This document shows positions 8,870-20,800 of a stretch of DNA of 64,000 nucleotides, piece after piece. The stretch is from Bactericera cockerelli. Lineage: Eukaryota > Arthropoda > Insecta > Hemiptera > Triozidae. The notes under the pieces are model-generated. The model had not been told where the DNA came from. It did not search any database and was given only the letters and a program-made list of their open reading frames with translations. Numbering within the stretch: position 1 is the first letter of the stretch; every line of letters starts with the position of its first letter. The position numbers and the translations under genes were made by a program. Location: contig CM044964.1 in the NCBI GenBank assembly GCA_024516035.1, positions 21,554,202 through 21,618,201 of the forward strand. Reading direction: 5' to 3'.

Positions 8870-11800
8870 TGGGGTTTAACGTCGCTTTCAACTGCCATGG
8901 TCATATCACGACGGGGGTTTTACCCTCCATTCGCAGGAAACTCACAAACCTGCTACTCACATTGACCTCACCCAGCCTGAGTGGGGCCGGGAAAAGCCAG
9001 CGTCACGAGAATTAGAATTTGAATGGTCACCCATCCAAGTCTTAACCTCGCTGGATGTCGCTTAACTTCGGTGTTCTGAAGGGAACCGGTGTATTCAACA
9101 TGCCATCGACGCTGGCTAGTTAACATTTTAAACTCGTCAGGTTATTCTGGCGCACCCTGTATTTGGCTTCTATTTGAGAATTAGTAAACATCAATGAAAG
9201 AAAATGAAGGCAAGATCTTTTGATGAGTATGCTGTGTGTCAAGCAATCAGTTAAAGACTGGCAGTTCATTTTGTTTGTTAAATAAATAAAAAATAAAATT
9301 GTTTCTCTCCCTGACCCGGTCTCGAACCCCGATCTCCCGCTGCGCAGTCCACCGCACCAACCATCAGACCCTGTGGTGACTCACCTGCGACAGTTTGTCT
9401 TCGATGCTGAACTGATCGTCGGGGTCAATGTACGCGACAAACTTCCGCAGGGGCGTCTCCGCCTGAAAGATGAGGGGCGTGTGGAAGCCGGCCACCTCGA
9501 GCTGCTGGTACTTCTCCAGGGAGGTGGAGGCGTGGGCGCACAGCCAGGCGCGGAGGGGCGAGATGCGGCGGTTGTCCTTGGAGGCGAACTCCGAGTCCCG
9601 CAGCTTGTGGAGGAGGTTCATCGCCTGGGGGTGGAATTGAGAAGGGGAGCACTTCTATTATTATAGACTGGTTTAAATTGAAAAAATAAAATCTTCATCC
9701 TCATCATTCAGCCCAAAAAAAGTTAAATAACAATGTCGAGGTATGTATCTTTCCACTAATACTACATCTCACTTTTCTGTTGCAAAAAAGAAAAAAAAAA
9801 TTAGTTTATTTATTTATTTGCACTTTATTAATTGGACATATTATTTACAACACAGGTAATTACAAATTAATATACAATATAAGAGAAGTAAAAAGAAAAA
9901 AAAAAAAAGAAAAAAAAAAATATTTTTATACATAATATAATTATGTCCTAACCAAAGGGCGGGGTTATTGCCTTTGGCAATCTCTTCCACCCAACCCAAG
10001 GAGTTCTACAAAAGAAGTACCAATCAGGCACTGACCTTTTTTTTGTAGGGTGGGGATGCCCGGGGAGTATAATCCTCTCTTACTCCCAGCATATAAACTT
10101 CCAGCCCTCCCCTGGCTGGGTAAGGTTGATATTGGTATCTCGTTCCTAATATTTCTGGCGAATGAAGCGTAAAATAAAATCCCCTGTATAATGACCTAAA
10201 GTATTTTTTTTTAAAGGGGAATTTATATTGAAAGAGAAGGTAAATAATTATAGGGAAAGTAAACAATTTAAAGTAAAATTGTGACTGAAGTTAAATTAAA
10301 TAACAATCATAGTGCCTTGAAATTTTAAAACCATAAAATAGGTATGCAATGTGCTGTTAAAAAGGTTTATTTCGTTATTTTATTTTAAAGATGAGTGTTT
10401 CACAGCCGTTTTTATTTCGTAGCCATGAAACAGGAGCTACTATATGTTATATGTTAGATACTCTAGTCTAGAAGAGAAAACTGCATTTCAAGTTTATTGG
10501 AATAGAACTGATTTTATTTGGAATTCTAGACTTTAGGAAAACTCGTTGGACATAAATATTCTCTGGCCTCAAGGCCTATCACATCTTCCCCTCTATAAAA
10601 AATTATTTAATTATGCAAATCTCTCAGGTGGTCTTCTTTCTCGACTGCTTCTTCTGAGTGGTGGAATATTTAGACGGAGAGAGAATCACCATGCTTCCAC
10701 TCTTCTCTCTTCCGTTGTGGTTGAATTCGAATACCTTCACCTACATTCAACTTTGGAAGATTCCTGGTCTTGCAATCATAATAAAATTTATATTTTCTTT
10801 TCCTCAGATCAGCTGTCTCAGGAACACCTTGTACAATGTGAGGTTTTAATTGATTAGATAACGTTGGAATGAGTGGTCTAGTTTTCCTTGACATTAATTT
10901 TTCTGAGGGAGTAACTTCTGTGTCACCTGTTGGAGTGTTCCTCCATTCAAGAATAGCTGAAAATGGATCTCTCTTCTCAAATCTGCACTTCTCAATAATA
11001 CTTTTGGCAATTTTCACTGCAGACTCAGCCTTCCCATTTCCATGACTGTGAAATGGGGAAGAGGTTATGTGTTCAAACGACCAATTGTTTGAAAATTCTA
11101 GAAACTTTTGATTTCTGAAAAAAACTCCATTATCTGTAATTAAAGTATTAGGAACGCCATGTATAGAAAATATTTTTTTCATCATTAAAATTATTTGCTC
11201 AGCAGATAAAGAATAAAGTTTCTCTATCTCCCAGTAATCAGAATAATAATCAACTACAACGAGATAGTTCTGATCTTCCACTTGGAATATGTCGGCTCCT
11301 ACCCTGTACCAAGGTGAAGAAGGGTTTTCATAAGTTTGCATAGGGAGATTACGCTGTGCTACAGGATATGTTTTGTATTTTTTTTCTATGTAGCAAAGAT
11401 CTGCCTTCACTTCTATCAAATTTAACTTCGTACAGAATTCTGCAGAGATCAGTGGTGGATGATTCTTATTGGTCACCTGGAACTCCAAGTCATACAGGTT
11501 GCCTTCATGTACAACAGTCAGACTTTTTTTACCAACAGGATATAAAATTTCTCCTCCTATTGCACCAAGTTTGGTTCTAGATCTTTCAAGATTGACATTT
11601 CCACACAGCTTCCTGAAATCTTTGAGGCTAATTACATTACAAGTAGCACCTGTGTCTATATGGCACGGAAAGGAAATCAAATCATTATTAACAAGAAAAG
11701 TAAGATTGGTAATAAGGCTTTTCTTAATGTCACTACTTCCAATGTGCCAAACATTGTTATCAGTACTGGGCGTTTCCACTTCATAGCTCTGGTTTTCAAC

Positions 11801-14800
11801 ATAGTTCGCAATTTTAGGTCTCTTTTGCATACAAACTTCACTGAAATGATTCCAATTGCCACAATTAGAACAAACTTTTCCGAATGCTGGACAAAGTTCT
11901 TTTCTGAAAATATGACTCTTGCCACAGTAAGTACATTTCCTATCCGGAATCGATTTGATATTGGACTTGTAAAACTTGAATATTTCTTTATCCTCTTGAA
12001 TTTTTACTTCAGCACCGCTGATTACATGGCATTGTTTCTCAGTTGCTTCAAAAGATTTTCCTATTTCCAAAGCTGATATCAAAGTTAATTTGGAATTATT
12101 GAGATACTTTTTCCTCAACTCTGAGTTTGAAACTCCAAGTACTAGTCGGTCTCTGAGTAACTCGTCATGCATTTGTTTGTATTCGCAAGAACTAGCTAAA
12201 TTTCTAATTCTGCTGTAATACTTGTCTATACTCTCGCCTGTTTCTTGTTTCGCAATACCAAATAAATATCGTTCATAGATAATGTTCTTTTGAGGTAAAA
12301 TATATCTGTCAAATGTATCTAATAATTTTTTGAACGTACTTACATCATCTTTCTCTAGAGTCATGAACGTCTTGAGCATTTCTTTATCGAACAAAGATAT
12401 GATAAATGAAATCTTCATGTCATCCTGCTGTTTATCTAAGCTAGTCAATTTCATATAATTATTGACTTGTAATTTGAATATATTCCAATCTTCTGCAATC
12501 GTCTCAGTTTTCCATTCAAACATCTTTGGAGCTGGTATAGAATGAGCAATCATTGACATATTGGTTGTTTCTTTGTCATCAATCGTTGGTTTAGTCATTA
12601 TCAAGGAAATAAACTCATAGAACACGAAAAATAAATGTGTACTTCAATCTAAATTCTATGTTGAAAAACGAAAATTTGCGTTGTCACCATGTTATATGTT
12701 AGATACTCTAGTCTAGAAGAGAAAACTGCATTTCAAGTTTATTGGAATAGAACTGATTTTATTTGGAATTCTAGACTTTAGGAAAACTCGTTGGACATAA
12801 ATATTCTCTGGCCTCAAGGCCTATCACACTATAGACCCTTGTGGTCTGTGTTGTAGCCTGCCCAGCCCGTAGTATGCCTCCCCTCTGATGGGCGAGAGGT
12901 GACACAATACTTCCAAGTTAGGTGCTGGGTCAACACGAGCGCACCGGAAGGATTAGGAATACAAATTTTTGTCGGCACGGGGGATCAAACCCGGGACCTC
13001 CCGCATAGCAAGCGAGTGTTTAACCACTGAGCTAATCGCGTGCTCTGTTTTATTGTTTCAAATGGTGTCTACCCAACGGAACTAAAAATCTGAATTAATA
13101 TATATGACTTGGCCGTAAAGGTATACCCAGCCAATCTTCCTTGTTGTTTTTAACTGTCTAACTACTAGTCATCCACTGGTAGTCTAGTAGGTAACGGCCT
13201 AGTCTGGTAATCCAGGTAACGGTGGGATCCGTTGGTTCGAATGCCACCCAGTGCATGAATTTTACCTCATTAATTTGAGTCTGTGTCCACAAAATAATAA
13301 ATAAGACACTGAGGGTTAAGTGGTAGAAATGCTTTGAGCATTAACCTCGCCTGGTGTTTACCTTCCACTAAAGTGTGTTATTATTATTACAATCGGAACA
13401 AATATAATAATTTGCCAGCGTCGATGGCACTTTGAATACACCAGTTCTCGTTCTGTCACTGAAGTTAAGGAACGTCCAGCGAGGCCAGGACTTGAATGGG
13501 TGATGGGTAACCATTCAAATTTGAACCCTCGAGAAGCTGGCTATTCCTGGTCCCACTGAGGCTGGGTGAGGTATGTGGACGTATGAATGTACAATACAAA
13601 TAATTATTTTAACAATGAAAAAATGGAAACAATATATACAATAAAAGGAAAAGAATAGAAAAATATATATAAACATAATATGAAGACATATTATTTCTTC
13701 ACTAAAGGGCAGGGTTATTGCCTATGGTAATCTCTTCTACCCGACCCTATAAAGGTAGGTGATAGGTCAAAGGTAGGTGGTACCTCTGGTTGGTACCCTA
13801 TAGTTTTACAGAGAGATCTGACTAACCTTACAATCCGAGTGTCCACACACAATAATGTGTCGTATATCATTGACCACACATCCCAGTTCTAAAGCTGCCG
13901 GCTCGTTGGTGGTTAACTCGTCCAGGAAATGTTGTGAGTGAGGTATTAGGTTACCAGCGTTTCTGACTGTAGGGAAAGAAAAGGAAAAATTACAGTTTTA
14001 CTAGTACTTCTGTGAACTGTAAACCTCGCACAGATTCTCTTATCAAATAATAAGTGTCATACATTATACCCTACTTGATGGGTTTCAATCTAATAATAAC
14101 AAGCGGCCCACTTTAGCAGCTTTTTTTTTAACTTTTTGACTCCAGTGTGGCCACCTTAGCTTTCATAATCACAAAATTTCACTACTGATATTATTTAACG
14201 ACTCTTTTAAATTTTCACTTTTTGGAGCGTGTAAACGATTCTTTTTAATCACTAGCAAAATGTAAACATAACCTCAAATCTCAATTTCAAAACTGCGAAG
14301 TTTGAAGTTTCTACTTTTTCCTTTTCCTTATCATCGATTAATCTTCTACCAGTTTTTCAATCAGATTTGCATTTATTTCGTGAGTTTTCTATATTACTCC
14401 AGAAAACATTTGATTTTTCACTCATTTCTCGTGGCAGGTTTTTGGAACACTATGGGAAGCACAGAAGAGTTAAGTCTGGGCATCACCAAATCAAAATATC
14501 TAAACCTCACTGAAGACATTCCTAATCTAAAACTCCTGCCTTCCAATGCCCAAGTTCGAGAACTCCAAACTATCTTGAGGGATAAGTAAGTGTACAGTCT
14601 TACAGGCTAAACTATATTTAGTAATTTAGTACGAACAAAACAACATTATTGTCTTTTGAAAACAGTAAATTTCATCATTGAATATGGATCCCTATCATGT
14701 AGAAATCTAGGTTATCCTAAAACAACATTACTCTTCTAAACTAATCCATTCAGAATATCAATAATACTTCAAAGCTTTACCAAATTACTCCTAATTTGGC

Positions 14801-17800
14801 ACAGAGTCTCTTTCTGGTATTCAGGTGTGTACTAAGAAAGGATTTTTAAAAATTCTAAACAGGATTCCAGTATCACGTTTTAGCTAATAAAATCCTTGAT
14901 AGACTTCAAACTGTTCTCATTGATACAATGATAAGTCTTATACAATGAATAGTTTGATTTATGCAATGAAGTGATCATAAGTTTAGAGTCCTGTGATAAA
15001 ATGAACACTAACATTTATCATTGAATAGCTATAACTCCCTATTGTGAAGAAGTCTAGATAATATTAAAAAACCTTAGAATACCTTATCTAATAGACATTA
15101 AAAAAAATAAAGATGAATTTTCTTCAAAATATTACTAGTAAATTTGAATCCCTATTTTTAAGAAGTCTTTATCTATTGAAATATCAAATACACACTAATA
15201 TCTTGTATTTTGTGCTACAGGAATACATCAAGAAGTGATTTCAAATTCTTTGCTGACAGATTGGTAAATATATTGAAATTTTCATTTTCCACTTTTATTT
15301 TTAAGTGTACCAAATTAAGGTTCAAGAACCAAATTAAGGTTGTGAATTTTTTCAAATAGGTATTGTTGATTTATTTATTGTATGGCTTTATTACACATCT
15401 CAATGTGAGAAGACTTATGTAAAATAAACTTGATCAGGAAATCTGATGGCAGTGATTGTCTGATTGCCAAAATATATTGTAAGAACATAATATATCATGA
15501 AATTCTGGAAAGGCACTGCAAGCTCACATAATTACGTAGAAGCTTTTCCCTATTTTTTTTTTTTTTTTTTTAAACAAATCTAGCAGCTCAAACTAAAAAC
15601 TTGATGATGTGCATAATTTGGACTAGTGTTTTTTGTAGGCCTATCTACTTCCAAGTTCATGTTGTTCTAAAAAAGAAAAATATAGAAATCTAGGAACTAA
15701 TATTCTACCTGGGTCAAATTAATTCTTTTCAGGAGATTCACAGAAAAATAATGTGAATAAAAAATAAGTTAATATCTAATATAAACTTGTTTTTTTCTGT
15801 GGCAGCCAGTATGAGTAGTTGAATATGTTGTATAGCTAATATGAGTAATGAGTACATTGTAATATGCATATAATTTGTTGTTAACATTGGAATATAATCA
15901 TTTAAAAAAATCACCTGATACATTTTTTATAAATCTTTTTCTTTTTCAGATCCGTCTAGTCATTGAAGAAAGTCTCAATCAGCTACCATTCAGTAAGATG
16001 GATATAGTCACTCCTACAGGTGCTACTTATAATGGACTGAAATATGAAAGGGGCAACTGTGGTGTCAGTGTTATACGTAGCGGAGAAGCCATGGAGCAGG
16101 TAATTGTAAAAGAAGTTTTACAGATTTTAGCTGCTTTTTAGCTAATACAACACAATTTTATTATTCCCCAATAATTACAATGTAGGTTATGACTGTTATG
16201 AGTCAACACAAGTATACCGGAACACCCTTGAAAACAATGGTAATCAAATTGTGATTACAATTTTTTGTTGGGTCTTGGGTTTGAAGCCAGTATCTAGTTG
16301 TGTGATAAAAAAAAATCAATGAACAAGTGATAGAGTTATAATAATGATGATTTAAATTTTTAAATGAGAGCTACACCAGCAAATGAGACTTTGTTTAGAC
16401 TGTGAGGGTAACAAGACTTCTGTGTCACATTCCTGCAGTATAAACAGAGTACAGTGAAACATTAATATAAGAGAACTGGATATATTTATGAGAAATCTTG
16501 ATATAAATAAATAATAATAATAAATGTGTTTCTTTGTGTTATGATATCACAATTTTTAGTGGGTAGCGCAGAATTATAGGAATTTTCCATATCTTTTAAT
16601 ATCCTAATATCTTATTTTTGCCTATAATTCCGCCATTGGTTGCTGCTTACATTAAAGCAGCTACTCATTTTTGACTAGCTGCACGAGGTATGAGTGGCCC
16701 CCGAACACCCAAGAACAGAACAGATTGCTGGTGATTGAACCCAGGTCACCATGCGTGCAATGCCTAGTGTGCTAACTCACTCTGTCATGGTGACTTCTGA
16801 AACCTTGATATAAAAGAATAATTTTAAGGCCCTAACTGACCTCAGTAGATTAGAAAGGTGGCAGACTTCTAAACTGGAGGTTGGTGGTTCAAGTCCCAAG
16901 TTAATTAAAATTTAGTAAAGTGCTTTTGAGTAGTTGTGATATCACAATTGTGATCAAGACAAATATGATAACTTTTTAAAATAAAACTAAAAAAAAATAA
17001 TTTTAAGGCCTGATTTACCTCTTTATAAGAGAACTAACCTTTTATATAAGAAACCTGGATATAAAACAAAATAATTCCTGTCCCTTGAGATCTCTTATAT
17101 CCAGGTTCAACTGTATTGTATTGTTTCTTATATCCTCCAGGGTCTGAGAGACTGCTGTAGATCCATCAGGATCGGCAAGATACTAATAGAGTCAGATGCG
17201 GAAACTCACGAGGCCAGGATAGTGTACGCCAGGTTCCCGGAGGACATTGCCCAGAGAAAAGTCCTGCTAATGTATCCTATAATGAGTACGTCTTTTCCTC
17301 TGTGATTATATTCTTCTTATTTTTTTAATATCAAAAATTACCAATATCAAAAGAAAAAAATTACTTTTAAATTTAAATTCAAAAGACAAAATTTACTTCG
17401 GATTTCTTATAGTAGAAATTTCTTGGAAATAAAAGCAGACATTTTCTAAGCTAAGTGTTCGGTTTTAAGTATTGATTTATTATTATTATCAATGGTAAAA
17501 ACAGTCACCATGGCCGAGTTGGTACCGCACGTTGCTAGGCTTGAACGCATGGTGACCTGGGTTAAAATCCTGGGTGGATAGAAAAATTTCTACTTTGTAC
17601 CTTAAGTGTCCAGGGTCCACTCATACTTAGTGAAGAAAAATGAGTGGTTACTTTTATGAGTAATGATCAGTTAGGTCCAGAGTATAAAGAATATAATGTA
17701 AAACATTCAAAAAGTAACGGAGACTCTTAGTAATACTGCGTTACCCACAAAAGTGCATTGGTATTAAAGTGGTAACGTGCTAGTCTGGTAATCCAGTTAG

Positions 17801-20800
17801 CGTAGGGATCCGTTAGTTCGAATTCCACCCAGTGCATGATTTTTTCCTCATTAATTTGAGTTTGTGACCACATAATAATAAGACTTTCAGTGTGAGGTGG
17901 TAGAAAATGCTTTCAGCATTATCCTCGCCTGGTGGTTATCTTCCACTAAAAAGTGTTATTATTATTATAAAAATTGTGAAGAGGCCTTGTGCTTTACCAC
18001 AAACTTTAATTTAACTCTTTTCAATTTGAATTTGTTTGAAACAGGTACAGGAAACACAATCATTAAAGCTGTGAATGTATTGAAAGAGCACAACGTACTA
18101 GAAGAAAACATAATACTATCCAATCTGTTCTCCACGCCCATGGCCACTAAATGTGTTCTCACTACGTTCCCTCAGGTGAGACTATTGATAAGTTATAAAT
18201 ACCAGCTTCCGTGGCGTAATGGTTGTGACTACGGCCCGTAGTCCAGAGATCCCGAGTTCGATCCCCGGTTGGAGCAGACTTTTCGAAGAAAATTCTGTTC
18301 CCTCCAAACACGTGAGGCTGGCATTTCCGGCCCTATCCAGGCTGGGTGAGGTTAATGTGGGTAGCTGGTACAATTCCCAGCGAATGGAGGGTAAAACCCC
18401 CGTCCTGTCTACCTCAAGTTAGGACGTTAAAACCAAATAGAATCAATGGACATGAAAGGAGCCCAGACATAGGATCTGGGCGTCCATATAATCCTCTCAC
18501 CACCGTGATTTAGGCATCTGTACCTATCTCACGCACACGGAATTATTTAGTTATAAATAAAAAATATTTAAGGTGTCAAATACAAGGGGAGGCCTCAGAT
18601 ATTAATCTGATTTTGTACAAAATGGTCATGTTTTATGTATTTTTTTTTTAAATTAAATTGTACAAACAATAATAATAATAATATCGCCTTATTTATACTG
18701 CCCCATAAGGAGTATTAAAGTCCCATTATTCCAGCAATAAGCCCAAGACATATTATTATGTGGTATTTTTTTTTACATAACATTTACAAGCGGGGATGAA
18801 ATTGTGTTTAATTTTTTTATTATTAACGTTTTGTTTCAATTTTAATTTCAGTTGAAAATGTTGACCTCAGAGATTCACCAGATCGCACCCAACCATTTTG
18901 GTCAGAAGTACTTCGGCACCGATTAGTAAGCTGAATGTGGGGTTGTACAAATCGGGGAAGTAAATACAAACGCAACGGAACAAGACGTGGAACGTAAAAG
19001 GCAGAGATGTAATGGGGCGTCATATTTCATGCACTGGTAGTCAAGTGGTTAACGCGCTAGGAATTGGAATTGACCGTGATGCCCTTTACTGCATTTTGAT
19101 TACTTTTAGTGGGTAGCCGATAGTTAGAGTACACCATACTCTTATTGCACTGGTAGTCAAGTGGTTAACGCGCTAGTCTGGTAATCCAGGTAGCTTAGGG
19201 ATCCGTTGGTTCGAATCCCACCCAGTGCACCTCCCGTTAAATCAAAATCTTGATAAATTGAAAATCTCGATAAATCGAAATTTTTCTCTAGTCCCTTCAA
19301 TTTCGATTTATCGAGATTCTACTGTAATACATTCATTATCAACCGACCTCAGTAGCTTGATCGATTAGGCGACGAACTTGTAACCTGGAGGTCGGTGGTT
19401 CGATTTTGATTTTTTTCGAGTCCCAAGTTCAGCAAAGATTTAGGGCGGAATTAATAGACGTTTTTGTAATAGCTCTGTGGCGCTAAGTCACGGATTGCGT
19501 ACTGTGTAAGATAGGGAAAATCCACGCTTACCAACGACTTAAGCTATTGATGTTGTCTATTAATTCCGCCCTTAGTATAGCGAGTATGAGTAATTGTGAT
19601 TTTAACACAAATAATGATAACTACATTTATTATCATAAGTATTTTTTATTCTCAATATATTTACGAACTTGCGTGCCCATTTAATATAATGCGCTAGTCA
19701 CAACATTAATCTTAAAACTAATATAAATCATCATCGTGCACGATGGTAGTCAGACAGTGGAGGAATGAATCAGAACTTCTTCTACCACTGTCTTTACAAG
19801 GAGGCTAATAATTTACAAGGTCCCCAGAACCAAGCCAATGCTGGTCTACTCCCTGTTCATAGTCCCCCAGCCAGACTGCTGGTCTACTTACTGTTTATAT
19901 ACAAATAAAGAAACTAATTATATGCTAAATTATAAACTAGTAAAAAGCTAAATAAACTAAATGCTAAAGGGTAATTCGCCTGATTCTAATAAATTTAATG
20001 CAATATTTTATTAAAGTTATTGCAAGATTTTTCACGACACAAGGACCATACTTTATAAGTGTGGGTGGCCCTTAGTGTGGGATGACGACAGCCAAAAGAA
20101 ACTAGCATAAGTTCGGTTGAAAATATTTGGAATTATGTAAGCTGTCATTGTTATATTTATATATTTGAACCATTTTACTTGTCATGTATTAAATAAATAA
20201 ATGAATAATTTTTTTGCAAGTAATGTAAATAAGTAAATAATTATGTATACTGTATACACCGACCTCAGTAGCTTGATCCATAAGGGGGCGGACTTGTAAC
20301 CTGGAGATCGGTGGTTCAAGTTCCGGTTTCAGCAAAAATTTAGCAAAGCGAGTTTGAATTGTTGTGACATCACGAAAGTGATAAACACAAATATGACGAA
20401 AAAAAAAAAAATATTTTGTATACTGTAGGTGTAGAGTATTATAATGCGATACTCACCGACGACTTACCTACGAACATATCTCCCACGTTGGTCTCTGTAA
20501 ATCGGGTGGGGATCATTCGACTGTCCATGCACGTGAAGAAGACGGCTTTCGGCTGAAACCAGAAAGCGAAAGATGTTTTTTTTCTTCTTTTAGGCGCTTT
20601 AACACTGCTGGGGGCAGGTCGTACGCGCCGTAAAAAAAATAGTTGTAAGTTTCCATAATATTTGTGTGCCAAATGGCGTTTTTTTTAAAAGCTTTATTAG
20701 GTAGAACAAAAAAATTATACAGTAGAATACAATGAACTATAAAGAAAAGCAAAAAGATTAAACAAATATACAAGAAAGAGAAAAAAAAAGAAGAGAAATG

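Larger units (their letters stand above)
10445..12828 (-). mobile_element. Ty3/gypsy LTR element lacking RT and RNase H
   Basis: A complete 2384-bp LTR element. Two identical 139-bp LTRs (TG...CA) bound it, and a 5-bp CTATA duplication flanks it (10440-10444 and 12829-12833). Inside the right LTR, the minus strand has a primer-site-like TGGTGACAACGC. Inside the left LTR is a purine tract AGAGGGGAAGA (10584-10594). Its one ORF has Gag, protease and integrase. It inserted into a SINE-t4 in carbonic anhydrase intron 3. Identical LTRs imply a recent insertion, and mobilisation would need reverse transcriptase from another element. Confidence 0.92.
16452..17113. mobile_element. Tigger/pogo-like MITE with two nested SINEs
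   Basis: Ends 'cagtgaaacattaatataag' and the complementary 'ttatatccaggttcaactg' are each flanked by TA. A reverse SINE-t6 (16550-16800) and a SINE-t2 (16834-16980) sit inside. It is in UPRT intron 3. Confidence 0.65.

Noticed and set aside
9373..9666. 97-codon plus-strand frame
   Set aside because: Antisense shadow of the GC-rich carbonic anhydrase exon 4.
11356..12076. Plus-strand frames of 74-138 codons
   Set aside because: Shadows of the minus-strand Gag-protease-integrase ORF.
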